A program made the translations under genes and the position numbers. Under the pieces are notes generated by a model, which worked only from the letters and a program-made list of their open reading frames with translations, was not told where the DNA came from and did not search any database. This document shows, piece by piece, positions 1 to 5,899 of a DNA stretch of 7,880 nt (the stretch's first letter is position 1; each line of letters starts with the position of its first letter). The DNA comes from Deltaproteobacteria bacterium (GTDB lineage Bacteria > Desulfobacterota > Desulfobacteria > Desulfobacterales > C00003060), in contig JAFDGP010000112.1 of the NCBI GenBank assembly GCA_019309245.1, forward strand, positions 1 through 7,880. Reading direction: 5' to 3'.

Positions 1-53
1 AGAGCAGCCACTTTCACAACGGTCTCAAAGCCATAATCTTTTTGTATCATCAT
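1..53 (-). CDS. Possible 5' end of an unidentified gene, cut by the left edge
   Basis: On the minus strand two adjacent ATG codons (53-51 and 50-48) open a frame reading MMIQKDYGFETVVKVAA that runs off the left edge. An in-frame TGA lies 12 bases before the first ATG, so translation could only begin at one of these ATGs. A GAGG lies about 10 bases before the first ATG and is a weak ribosome binding site. Only 17 residues are visible, too few to identify. The start vaguely resembles DUF302-type proteins, but that is a guess. Chance alone could produce a short open frame like this, so the call is tentative. Confidence 0.35.
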   Translation of the reverse strand, partial: MMIQKDYGFETVVKVAA

Positions 54-210
54 CTGCTGTGCGCCTCAGGCGGACAGCGCTACCCTGAGCCTGTTGAATG
101 GGGCGCCATGCACCTAGGGCATCCTCGGCTTTTGCAACATTAGCACCTGTATACCAACGCCTCTTCCTTACTTATTTATGATAGAAGCCCTGGAATGAGA
201 ATTGGGTTTC
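54..210. other. Intergenic region downstream of pgm
   Basis: No gene is seen here. It holds a GC-rich palindromic motif (cgcctcaggcg, 62-72) and a stretch reading ccctgagcctgttgaatggg (83-102). The latter resembles the CCCTGAGCCTGTCGAAGGG sequence that I know as a dispersed repeat in many bacterial genomes. It also holds the palindromic repeat at 171-223 described separately. pgm and the possible gene at 1-53 are both on the minus strand, so any promoter for the latter would lie here, but I see none with good consensus. Confidence 0.6.
83..102. repeat. Copy of a dispersed CCTGAGCCTGT-type repeat (diverged)
   Basis: The 20 bases differ by only a few changes from CCCTGAGCCTGTCGAAGGG, which I recall as a very common intergenic repeat in bacteria. 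Flanking gcgc (77-80) and gcgc (102-105) with ccc/ggg can pair imperfectly into a hairpin. The match is from memory, not from a search. Confidence 0.4.
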
Positions 211-223
211 TTAAGAGGGTTTA
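171..223 (-). repeat. Palindromic repeat at the 3' end of pgm (copy 1)
   Basis: Bases 183-190 (agaagccc) pair with 204-211 (gggtttct) through 8 pairs including one G-T, forming a hairpin that begins at the pgm stop codon. Read on the minus strand, the element matches the one after mlaA (7040-7103) in both arms: gtaaaccctYttaagaaac at one end and ttccagRgYttct with atcataaat at the other. The middle is about 6 bases shorter than in the mlaA copy. The repeat overlaps the last codons of pgm, supplying the residues CKPS and the TAA. It could act as a terminator or mRNA-stabilising hairpin for pgm, but there is no clean T-tract. Confidence 0.6.
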
Positions 224-1857
224 CACAGGCTATCCACAATGTCCCGGGCCTCTTCCTGGATTTTTCTGAGATGGCCTTTGCCTTTGAAGCTCTCCGCATA
301 GATCTTATAGATGTCTTCGGTTCCGGAGGGGCGGGCTGCGAACCAGCCGTTTTCAGTGACTACCTTGAGCCCGCCGATGGGGGCCCCGTTTCCCGGTGCA
401 TGGGTGAGCTTGGCCACGATTTTTTCCCCTGCCAGTGTTTCTGCCGAGACCATATCGGGCTGCAATCGCTTGAAGGCCGCTTTTTGCTCCGGTGTGGCCG
501 GCGCGTCAATTCGCTCGTAGATGGGCGTTCCAAAACGTGCCTCCAGCTCTGTGTACAATTCGTCGGGCCGTCGATCCGTCTTGGCGATGATTTCTGCGGC
601 CAGCAGGTCCATGATGATTCCGTCTTTGTCCGTGGTCCACACCGTACTATCTGTACGCAAGAAAGAGGCCCCGGCACTTTCCTCCCCCCCAAAGCCGTAC
701 CGGCCATCCAACAGGGCCTGAACAAAATATTTGAATCCGACCGGGACCTCAGCCATGGGCCTTTCCAGGGCGGCGGCTACCCGATCGATCATGGCGCTTG
801 AGACCAGCGTCTTTCCGATGGCGGCGTCAGCGCGCCATTGCGGCCTGTTACGGAAAAGATACCAAACGGCCACAGAAAGATAGTGATTTGGGTTGAGCAG
901 CCCTGAACCCCTTGTTACGATGCCGTGACGGTCCGTGTCGGGATCATTGCCGAAAGCCACATCAAAGGATTTTCTGAGACCGATGAGACTTGCCATGGCG
1001 TACGGGGAGGAACAGTCCATGCGGATTTTTCCATCTTTGTCCACGGTCATGAACCCAAAGGTTGGGTCCACGGTCTTGTTGACCACCTCGATATCAAGCC
1101 CAAAGCGCTCGGCGATGGGCTCCCAATAACCCACACCAGCCCCTCCCAATGGGTCTACGCCGATCTTGAGCTGCGCACCGGAAACAGCATCCATGTCAAT
1201 CACATGAGATAAGTCCCGGACATACGGGCCCACAAAATCATAGGTGCATGTGGTGTCGGCCGACATCGCCCTTTCCAGTACCATCCTGCGGACCGCCTTG
1301 TTGCCGTTTTCAAGGATTTTATTGGCCCGATCTTCGATCAAGCGGGTGGTTTCCGCGTCCGCCGGGCCGCCATGTGGGGGGTTATACTTGAATCCTCCGT
1401 CTTCGGGGGGATTGTGGGAAGGGGTGATCACCACGCCATCCGCCAGGGCGTTTTTCTTGGAACGATTGTGTGAAAGGATGGCATGCGAAATCACCGGCGT
1501 GGGAGTGTAGCCGAGGCCGCTTTGGATCAGAAGGGTCACGCCATTGGCTGCGAAGACCTCCAGTGCGGTTGCGTGAGCGGGTTCGGACAACGCGTGTGTA
1601 TCCATCCCAAGGAACAGGGGGCCTGTAATGGCGTTGGACCGCCGGAAATCACAGATGGATTGAGCAATCGCCAAGATATGGTCTTCGTTGAAGCGTTTGT
1701 CGAAAGACGATCCACGATGGCCTGAGGTGCCGAAGGTTACACGTTGTCGGACGTTGTGGGCGTCTGGCTTGCCGGTGTAATAGGCGCTCACCAGCCTGGG
1801 TATGTTGGCCAGGAACTCACGCGGAGCCGGTTTGCCGGCCAGAGGATGAATGCTCAT
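211..1857 (-). CDS. pgm: Phosphoglucomutase, alpha-D-glucose phosphate-specific
   Basis: This cytoplasmic enzyme interconverts glucose-1-phosphate and glucose-6-phosphate through a phosphoserine, linking glycolysis to glycogen, UDP-glucose and surface polysaccharide synthesis. The 548-residue protein is close in length to E. coli Pgm (546) and follows it along its whole length. Visible family motifs are the N-terminal TFGTSGHRGS (41-50), the active-serine loop TPSHNPP (145-151, Ser147), the metal loop DPDTDR (305-310), the sugar-binding loop GGEESAGAS (390-398) and the C-terminal phosphate-binding loop RPSGTED (509-515). All catalytic positions look intact. The start at 1857 was chosen over an in-frame ATG at 1914 because MSIHPLAGKPA matches the usual N-terminus and a GGAG lies 6 bases upstream. 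The last four codons and the stop lie inside a palindromic repeat, so the C-terminus CKPS is probably repeat-derived. The gene stands alone, divergent from the Mla operon. Confidence 0.97.
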   Translation of the reverse strand: MSIHPLAGKPAPREFLANIPRLVSAYYTGKPDAHNVRQRVTFGTSGHRGSSFDKRFNEDHILAIAQSICDFRRSNAITGPLFLGMDTHALSEPAHATALEVFAANGVTLLIQSGLGYTPTPVISHAILSHNRSKKNALADGVVITPSHNPPEDGGFKYNPPHGGPADAETTRLIEDRANKILENGNKAVRRMVLERAMSADTTCTYDFVGPYVRDLSHVIDMDAVSGAQLKIGVDPLGGAGVGYWEPIAERFGLDIEVVNKTVDPTFGFMTVDKDGKIRMDCSSPYAMASLIGLRKSFDVAFGNDPDTDRHGIVTRGSGLLNPNHYLSVAVWYLFRNRPQWRADAAIGKTLVSSAMIDRVAAALERPMAEVPVGFKYFVQALLDGRYGFGGEESAGASFLRTDSTVWTTDKDGIIMDLLAAEIIAKTDRRPDELYTELEARFGTPIYERIDAPATPEQKAAFKRLQPDMVSAETLAGEKIVAKLTHAPGNGAPIGGLKVVTENGWFAARPSGTEDIYKIYAESFKGKGHLRKIQEEARDIVDSLCKPS

Positions 1858-1863
1858 AAAGAT

Positions 1864-1869
1864 CTCCGG
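1864..1869 (-). promoter_or_regulatory. Ribosome binding site of pgm
   Basis: On the minus strand ccggag ends 6 bases before the ATG at 1857. It supports that start; the ATG at 1914 has no comparable site and adds a 19-residue tail foreign to the family. Confidence 0.7.
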
Positions 1870-2171
1870 AAAAAAGTCTTGCCAGCCACAAGGGCACTGT
1901 CGACAACCGGGCAAGGAGCTTGAATTGTCTTTCGGAGGATCGATTCTAGGGCGGCCCTGATTCCGTGTCCACCTTTTTCTTCAAAACGATCTCATGGTCA
2001 ATTTTTTGACGGATGGGGTGTCAGGGGTTGGGGCCGGACATGGGGCACGGGTCGAATGCGCTGAAAACACTGCCGAGGTATGCCCGGTCACGAACTGGCG
2101 GGGGCTCTATTTAAAAAAACACGGCATGATTCCTGCTAGTTCCAGACGCGAGAGCTTTGCACAACCTCCTG

Positions 2172-2295
2172 CCGGCAGTCAGGTCGTCTTCCCTCAAGGC
2201 GATATGATCCAGGCCGAGCCCGCCTGAGGCGGGTTGTGCCTCCGCCTAAGGCGGAATCGGCATATCGCCTTTCGGCAAAACGACCTGACTGCTGG
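2172..2295. repeat. Large palindromic element with two inner hairpins (REP/MITE-like)
   Basis: Arms at 2175-2206 and 2261-2292 are inverted copies of each other over 32 bases with about 4 mismatches. Both carry gcagtcaggtcgt at the outer end and aaggcgatatg at the inner end. Inside, ccga (2214-2217) pairs with tcgg (2257-2260). Two short perfect hairpins sit within: cccgcc/ggcggg (2219-2224, 2228-2233) and tccgcc/ggcgga (2241-2246, 2250-2255). The whole can fold as a long stem ending in a three-way junction. No encoded protein and no clear target-site duplication is seen. A non-autonomous transposable element or a REP-type repeat fits best. Confidence 0.75.
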
Positions 2296-2356
2296 GCGGT
2301 CGAGCGCGCAAAATGTTGCCCTGTAAGCGAGAGCAACGAGTTTTGCAAAGGTCTCG

Positions 2357-2391
2357 ACGCTTAAGAACAGAATTGCGGTTCTTGCGTTTTT
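2357..2391 (+). terminator. Terminator-like hairpin with T-tract upstream of mlaE
   Basis: aagaac (2363-2368) pairs with gttctt (2378-2383) around a 9-base loop. The stem extends through cgc (2358-2360) with gcg (2384-2386) across a 2-base bulge, and five T residues follow (2387-2391). This has the form of a weak intrinsic terminator. It lies 46 bases before the mlaE ATG, with no plus-strand gene ahead of it, so it might be an attenuator in the mla leader, a block on read-through, or part of the repeated leader block rather than a real terminator. Confidence 0.35.
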
Positions 2392-2417
2392 GGTTCCGGC
2401 TGACATGGATTGGGTTA
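2357..2417 (+). repeat. Leader block upstream of mlaE (copy 1 of 2)
   Basis: The block begins acgcttaagaacag and continues to tttttggttccggct (2387-2401) and gggtta (2412-2417). The same order of sub-motifs at nearly the same spacing occurs at 5801-5863, upstream of mlaA. It ends 20 bases before the mlaE ATG, so it is likely part of the promoter or 5' leader of the operon. Its function is not known to me. Confidence 0.5.
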
Positions 2418-2437
2418 AAGAATAGAGCGGTCTTTTT

Positions 2438-3244
2438 ATGACGGCGAAATTGAGCACAATGATTCCATGGGTGCCTTTTTTGGGCCGATGGGCGATCTTT
2501 TTGGTTCAAGAGATGGGCCGGATGGCGGTCTTTTTTGCAAGAGGGTTTTTCTGTATTTTTTCGATACCCCTGCAGGGACGCAAAATCATCCAACAGGCCT
2601 ACTTTATCGGCTTGAAGTCCATTTTCGTCATTTGTCTGACTGCGGCCTTCACCGGCATGGTGCTCGGGTTGCAGGGTTACTACACACTGGTGAAATTTGG
2701 TTCGGAAGGACTGTTGGGTGCGGCGGTAGCCCTGTCTTTGGTCAGAGAGCTGGGCCCGGTCATGACCGCGATCATGGTGATCGGACGGGCGGGATCGGCG
2801 GTGGCTGCCGAGATTGGTATTATGCGAATTTCTGAAGAAATCGACGCCCTTGAGACCATGGATATTGATCCGATTCGGTTTCTGGTCAGTCCCAGGATCG
2901 CCGCAGCGCTCATCAGTTTTCCTCTGCTGACCGCGATTTTCGACACGGTCGGAATTTTTGGGGGGTATGTGGCAGGTTCGTGCCTGCTGGGTATCAACCC
3001 GGGGATCTATTTTTCGCGGGTGGAGTCAAGCGTCTCGATGGCTGACGTGACGGGAGGGTTCATCAAGGCCGTTGCCTTTGCCGTGGTGGTTTCCGCGGTC
3101 TGTTGCTTTCAAGGGTATTACACACATACACGCAGCCAGGGCTTCGGGGCCAAAGGAGTGAGTCTGTCCACCACATCGGCGGTCGTGACTTCCTGTGTGC
3201 TGGTTCTAATTGTAGACTATGTGCTGACATCATTTTTGCTGTGA
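2438..3244 (+). CDS. mlaE: Phospholipid ABC transporter permease MlaE
   Basis: This inner-membrane permease of the Mla (MCE) lipid transport system pairs as a dimer with MlaF ATPases and sits beneath the MlaD ring. Its 268 residues match the usual length of about 260. After an N-terminal amphipathic stretch it carries hydrophobic segments at roughly 55-80, 92-125, 150-180, 207-226 and 246-267. The family signature is complete: RELGPVMTA (103-111), GRAGSAVAAE (117-126), then EEIDALETMDIDP (133-145), the cytoplasmic coupling segment that contacts the ATPase. The ATG at 2438 has only a weak ribosome binding site (agagcgg, 7 bases upstream); an internal ATG at 2459 is possible but would shorten the N-terminal helix. 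It is the first gene of the operon, and mlaF begins 5 bases after its stop. Confidence 0.95.
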   Translation: MTAKLSTMIPWVPFLGRWAIFLVQEMGRMAVFFARGFFCIFSIPLQGRKIIQQAYFIGLKSIFVICLTAAFTGMVLGLQGYYTLVKFGSEGLLGAAVALSLVRELGPVMTAIMVIGRAGSAVAAEIGIMRISEEIDALETMDIDPIRFLVSPRIAAALISFPLLTAIFDTVGIFGGYVAGSCLLGINPGIYFSRVESSVSMADVTGGFIKAVAFAVVVSAVCCFQGYYTHTRSQGFGAKGVSLSTTSAVVTSCVLVLIVDYVLTSFLL

Positions 3245-3249
3245 TTTTC

Positions 3250-4476
3250 ATGGAAACGCCGCTCATTGAATTTCAAAAGGTCTCAAAACGGTTCGGTAAT
3301 CAGGTCATCCTGAACGAAGCGGACTTACGGATCTACCGCGGGGAAGTGACAACGGTGATCGGCAAGAGCGGGGTTGGAAAAAGCGTACTGCTTAAACACA
3401 TCATCGGCCTCATGGAACCTGATTCGGGGCAAATCCTTTTTGAGGGACATCCGGTCTCGAAGATGACGAAACAGGAACGAAAGTCTCTGAAAAGGAAATT
3501 CAGCTACATGTTTCAAAATACCGCCCTTTTCGACTCGATGACCGTCTATGAGAATATTGCCCTGCCGTTAAAAGAGACCACCAGACTGGAAGACAAGGAA
3601 GTGCGGCGCCGGGTTCTGGACATGATGGAACGGGTGGATCTGCACGACATCGAATACAAATACCCGTCCCAGTTGTCAGGCGGTATGAAAAAACGCGTGG
3701 CACTGGCCAGGGCCCTGGTGACCGATCCGGACACAGTGCTGTTTGATGAACCGACCACCGGACTTGATCCGATTCGGAAAAACGCCGTTCACAGCATGAT
3801 TTCCGACTATCAAAGAAGGTTCGGATTCACCGGAATTGTGGTGAGCCATGAAATTCCGGACGTATTCTATATCTCCCAGCGCGTGGCCATGCTTCAAAAC
3901 GGCAGGATTGTTTTTCAAGGCAGCCCAGGCGAGATTGATCAGGTGTCGGACCCGGAGGTCAGGGCTTTTGTCCACGGCCTGGAAGCGCCTCATGACGGTT
4001 TGACGGGCATGGGCACGCGACTGCAGGGAGAACACAGGTTCGATGAAGAGATGGGGCGGCTGCAACGTCACGGGACCGCTTTTTCTGTGCTGCTCTTTAC
4101 CTTGGACGATCTTGACGAGATTAACGAAAAGGCCGGGTACCACACGGGCCAGTCGGTGGTCAGGGCCTTTGCCGATGCCTTGAAAGTGCGTGTGCGCATA
4201 TCCGATCTTTGTTGCCGCTACGGTGTGAACAAGATCATCGCTGTTCTTCCTGAGACCGGACGAGACCAGGCCAGACAGGCCTGTGCGAGGCTGGCCGCAG
4301 AGATCAGCGCGGAAAAGCTTCTGGATGTCGATCCCTATCCGGAATGCCGGTTTTCTGTGTATGCCGGATTTGCCGAAGCCCGCGCGGACGAGCCCCTGGA
4401 GCAGGTGCTGATTCGAGCGGAGTCAAGGAAGAACGTGCTGTATGATTTCCAGGTAAGTCCTATGGAGGAGTCATGA
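3250..4476 (+). CDS. mlaF: MlaF ATPase fused to a C-terminal degenerate GGDEF domain
   Basis: This is the ATPase that powers Mla phospholipid transport. Residues 1-245 form a complete ABC domain: Walker A GKSGVGKS (38-45), Q-loop FQN (88-90), signature LSGGMKKR (142-149), Walker B VLFDEP (163-168), D-loop GLDP (171-174) and switch His200. The E. coli protein ends near 269 residues; this one has 408. Residues about 251-402 read as a GGDEF fold: LTGMGTR, then VLLFTLDDLDEIN (280-292), RISDLCCRYGVNKI (316-329) and a late AESRKNVLY (390-398). GGDEF has become GVNKI and the first metal Asp is Thr284, so cyclase activity is very unlikely. The inhibitory-site RxxD (Arg316, Asp319) is kept. The start at 3250 begins METPLIEF. 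An in-frame GTG at 3241, whose GTGA overlaps the mlaE stop, is the alternative. Neither has a clear ribosome binding site, suggesting coupling to mlaE. The stop overlaps the mlaD start. Confidence 0.93.
   Translation: METPLIEFQKVSKRFGNQVILNEADLRIYRGEVTTVIGKSGVGKSVLLKHIIGLMEPDSGQILFEGHPVSKMTKQERKSLKRKFSYMFQNTALFDSMTVYENIALPLKETTRLEDKEVRRRVLDMMERVDLHDIEYKYPSQLSGGMKKRVALARALVTDPDTVLFDEPTTGLDPIRKNAVHSMISDYQRRFGFTGIVVSHEIPDVFYISQRVAMLQNGRIVFQGSPGEIDQVSDPEVRAFVHGLEAPHDGLTGMGTRLQGEHRFDEEMGRLQRHGTAFSVLLFTLDDLDEINEKAGYHTGQSVVRAFADALKVRVRISDLCCRYGVNKIIAVLPETGRDQARQACARLAAEISAEKLLDVDPYPECRFSVYAGFAEARADEPLEQVLIRAESRKNVLYDFQVSPMEES
4464..4470 (+). promoter_or_regulatory. Ribosome binding site of mlaD
   Basis: ggaggag lies inside the last codons of mlaF, a few bases before the mlaD ATG at 4473. 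That ATG overlaps the mlaF TGA as ATGA, so mlaD can be translated both by its own site and by coupling. Confidence 0.8.
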
Positions 4477-4919
4477 ACAAGACCTCGATCGAAACCGCGG
4501 TGGGCATCTTTGTGGTGGTTGGTATCGTGTGTGTGGGATATCTGACCATAAAACTCGGCAAGATGGAATGGGTGGGTGACAATTACTATCCAATCTATGC
4601 CCAATTTGAGTCCGTATCGGGACTATCCCGCGGCGCCTATGTGGAAATGGCTGGGGTACAGATCGGGCAAGTGGAAGCCATCAGCTTGGATCAGGACCGG
4701 CAGGTGGCACAGGTGAAGATGAAAATTCAAAAAGGCATCGTCCTCACGGACGACGTCATTGCTTCCGTCAAGACGTCCGGGCTTATCGGCGATAAGTACA
4801 TCAAGATTTCTCCCGGAGGATCGGATGAGGTGTTGAAACCGGGCGATACGATTACGGAAACGGAGTCGGCGGTGGATCTTGAAGAACTGATCAGTAAGTA
4901 CGTCTTTGGAGGGGCCTAA
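4473..4919 (+). CDS. mlaD: MCE-domain lipid-binding protein MlaD
   Basis: MlaD is a membrane-anchored periplasmic protein that forms a hexameric ring on MlaE and passes phospholipid through its central pore. The 148 residues comprise a short cytoplasmic start, one transmembrane helix (about 9-26) and a single MCE domain (about 39-116). Family motifs are SGLSRGAYVEMAGVQIGQV (49-67) and SGLIGDKYIKISPGG (102-116). After the domain a short tail (DLEELISKYVFGGA) ends the protein, as in other proteobacterial MlaD proteins. It is about 35 residues shorter than E. coli MlaD (183), mostly in the C-terminal tail. The start overlaps the mlaF stop by 4 bases, and mlaC follows after 68 bases. Confidence 0.95.
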   Translation: MNKTSIETAVGIFVVVGIVCVGYLTIKLGKMEWVGDNYYPIYAQFESVSGLSRGAYVEMAGVQIGQVEAISLDQDRQVAQVKMKIQKGIVLTDDVIASVKTSGLIGDKYIKISPGGSDEVLKPGDTITETESAVDLEELISKYVFGGA

Positions 4920-4974
4920 GTGGGGCGGTCATTCTGTGGCGGTGTTTACCCTTTAAGAGGTCTTCATCTTTTTC

Positions 4975-4981
4975 AAAGGAG
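4975..4981 (+). promoter_or_regulatory. Ribosome binding site deciding the GTG start of mlaC
   Basis: aaaggag ends 6 bases before GTG at 4988. The first in-frame ATG (codon 6) would lie 21 bases from this site and would remove the KRK charge cluster of the signal peptide, so the GTG is preferred. Confidence 0.75.
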
Positions 4982-4987
4982 TAGACG

Positions 4988-5650
4988 GTGAAAAGAAAAA
5001 TCATGGTGTGTTCGGTTGTCTCGTTGATGTGGGCCATTCTGACGCTGGTCTGCGAGGCCCAAGAGCCGATGGATGCCCTCCGAGGGCCCATCGATCGTGT
5101 AATCAGCATTCTCAAAGATCCCCAATATCAGGATCCGTCCAAGCAGGCGCTTGAGCGGGAAAGGCTCTGGGAAGCCATGCACGACTTATTTAACTTCACG
5201 GATATGGCCAAGAGAACCCTTGCCCGAAACTGGAAGCGGTTTTCCCCTCCTGAACGCAAGAGCTTCGTAACGGTGTTTCGTGAGTTTCTGGGAAATAATT
5301 ATCTGGATAAGATTCAAAAGGGATATAAAAACGAAAAAGTGGTCTACCTCGAACAGCAGATGCTGAGTCCTGACAAAGCGCTTGTTAAGACCAAGATCAT
5401 CAGGGAAGACATAGAAATCCCCGTCCATTATCGAATGAAGATGTACCGTGGAGGATGGCGGGCTTATGATGTGAATATCGAGGGGGTGAGCCTTGTAAAA
5501 AACTATCGGACTCAGTTCAACAAGCTCCTCATGAAAGGGTCTCCGGCCGAACTTATTGAACGCCTGAAAAGAAAGATCGAAAAACAGAAAAAGCAGCGCG
5601 AAACGGCGGGCCATGCCTGTCATGCTCGAAAGGACCTTTTGCCCTGCTGA
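4988..5650 (+). CDS. mlaC: Periplasmic phospholipid shuttle MlaC (Ttg2D family)
   Basis: MlaC is a soluble periplasmic protein that carries phospholipid between MlaA at the outer membrane and MlaD at the inner membrane. The 220-residue product begins at GTG with a signal peptide: positive KRK, a hydrophobic core to about residue 21, and likely cleavage after VCEA (24). Residues about 28-195 match the MlaC family: DALRGPIDRVISILKDP, LFNFTDMAKRTLARNWKRFS (67-86), FREFLGNNYLDKI (97-109), VHYRMKMYRGGWRAYDV (146-162) and NIEGVSLVKNYRTQF (163-177). The C-terminus is a lysine-rich helix (191-204), then a Cys-containing tail (AGHACHARKDLLPC) that I do not recognise as part of the family. The gene closes the mlaEFDC run. 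Confidence 0.94.
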   Translation: MKRKIMVCSVVSLMWAILTLVCEAQEPMDALRGPIDRVISILKDPQYQDPSKQALERERLWEAMHDLFNFTDMAKRTLARNWKRFSPPERKSFVTVFREFLGNNYLDKIQKGYKNEKVVYLEQQMLSPDKALVKTKIIREDIEIPVHYRMKMYRGGWRAYDVNIEGVSLVKNYRTQFNKLLMKGSPAELIERLKRKIEKQKKQRETAGHACHARKDLLPC

Positions 5651-5800
5651 GTGCATTGAACAGCTTGCCAAAGGCTACAAGAGGGCGGGCAGGCGACCCC
5701 GTATGTTCCCCAGGAAAGCGTTGTTCCCTTTATTCGATTGTGGTCACCCTCTTAAGAAACTCGATTCAAATTTTGGGACAAAAAATTTTAAAAGATAACC

Positions 5801-5863
5801 ACGGGCTTGAGAACAGCACGTGATTTTGTGATAAATTTTTTTGGCTCCGGCTCGTCCGGGTTA
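5801..5863 (+). repeat. Leader block upstream of mlaA (copy 2 of 2)
   Basis: The block runs acgggcttgagaacag (5801-5816), then tttttggctccggct (5838-5852), then gggtta (5858-5863). These match in order, and nearly in spacing, the block at 2357-2417 before mlaE. It ends 232 bases before the mlaA start, further than at mlaE. It carries a run of seven T residues (5836-5842). Its role is unknown; a promoter or leader element, or a dispersed repeat, are both possible. Confidence 0.5.
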
Positions 5864-5899
5864 GAATTAAGGCCTCCCATTTCAGAGTTTCTTTCATAA
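5864..5899 (+). repeat. Half-copy of the palindromic repeat upstream of mlaA (copy 2)
   Basis: Bases 5864-5893 are an inverted copy, with one mismatch in 30, of 7052-7081 after mlaA. Bases 5883-5899 (cagagtttctttcataa) are an exact direct copy of 7082-7098. The centre aaggcct is shared. Unlike the mlaA-downstream copy it lacks its own pairing left arm and so does not form the full hairpin alone. Confidence 0.65.

Larger units (their letters stand above)
1858..2437. other. Divergent intergenic region between pgm and mlaE
   Basis: No convincing gene is present in these 580 bases. Promoters for both pgm (leftward) and the Mla operon (rightward) should lie here. The best rightward candidate is ctgaca (2400-2405), then 17 bases, then tagagc (2423-2428), but its -10 is poor and it ends only about 10 bases before the mlaE ATG. 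For pgm I see no -35/-10 pair of good quality. The region also holds the large palindromic element (2172-2295) and a leader-like block (2357-2417) that recurs upstream of mlaA. Open frames crossing it on both strands lack ribosome binding sites and run through the palindrome. Confidence 0.6.

Noticed and set aside
202..801. 199-codon plus-strand frame opposite pgm, and other frames inside pgm
   Set aside because: They are antisense or off-frame shadows of a gene with full-length family similarity, and show no recognisable protein motifs.
1870..1910. Sigma-54 promoter for pgm (tggca within the minus-strand leader)
   Set aside because: The GG-N10-GC spacing is not met.
1858..1914. Upstream ATG at 1914 as the pgm start
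   Set aside because: The extra 19 residues do not fit the family N-terminus, while ATG 1857 has GGAG at 6 bases and gives MSIHPLAGKPA as expected.
1994..2227. 77-codon plus-strand frame between pgm and mlaE
   Set aside because: No ribosome binding site, no family resemblance, and its end runs through the palindromic element.
2136..2593. Minus-strand frames of 70-115 codons across the palindrome and the start of mlaE
   Set aside because: They are composed mainly of translated repeat sequence or antisense of mlaE, with no plausible start site.
3103..3249. In-frame extension of mlaF back into mlaE
   Set aside because: The 49 extra residues overlap mlaE in another frame, have no family resemblance, and the ABC domain begins naturally at METPLIEF (3250).
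5613..5798. 61-codon frame overlapping the end of mlaC
   Set aside because: No good ribosome binding site, and its last third is repeat and AT-rich DNA. A small protein cannot be wholly excluded.
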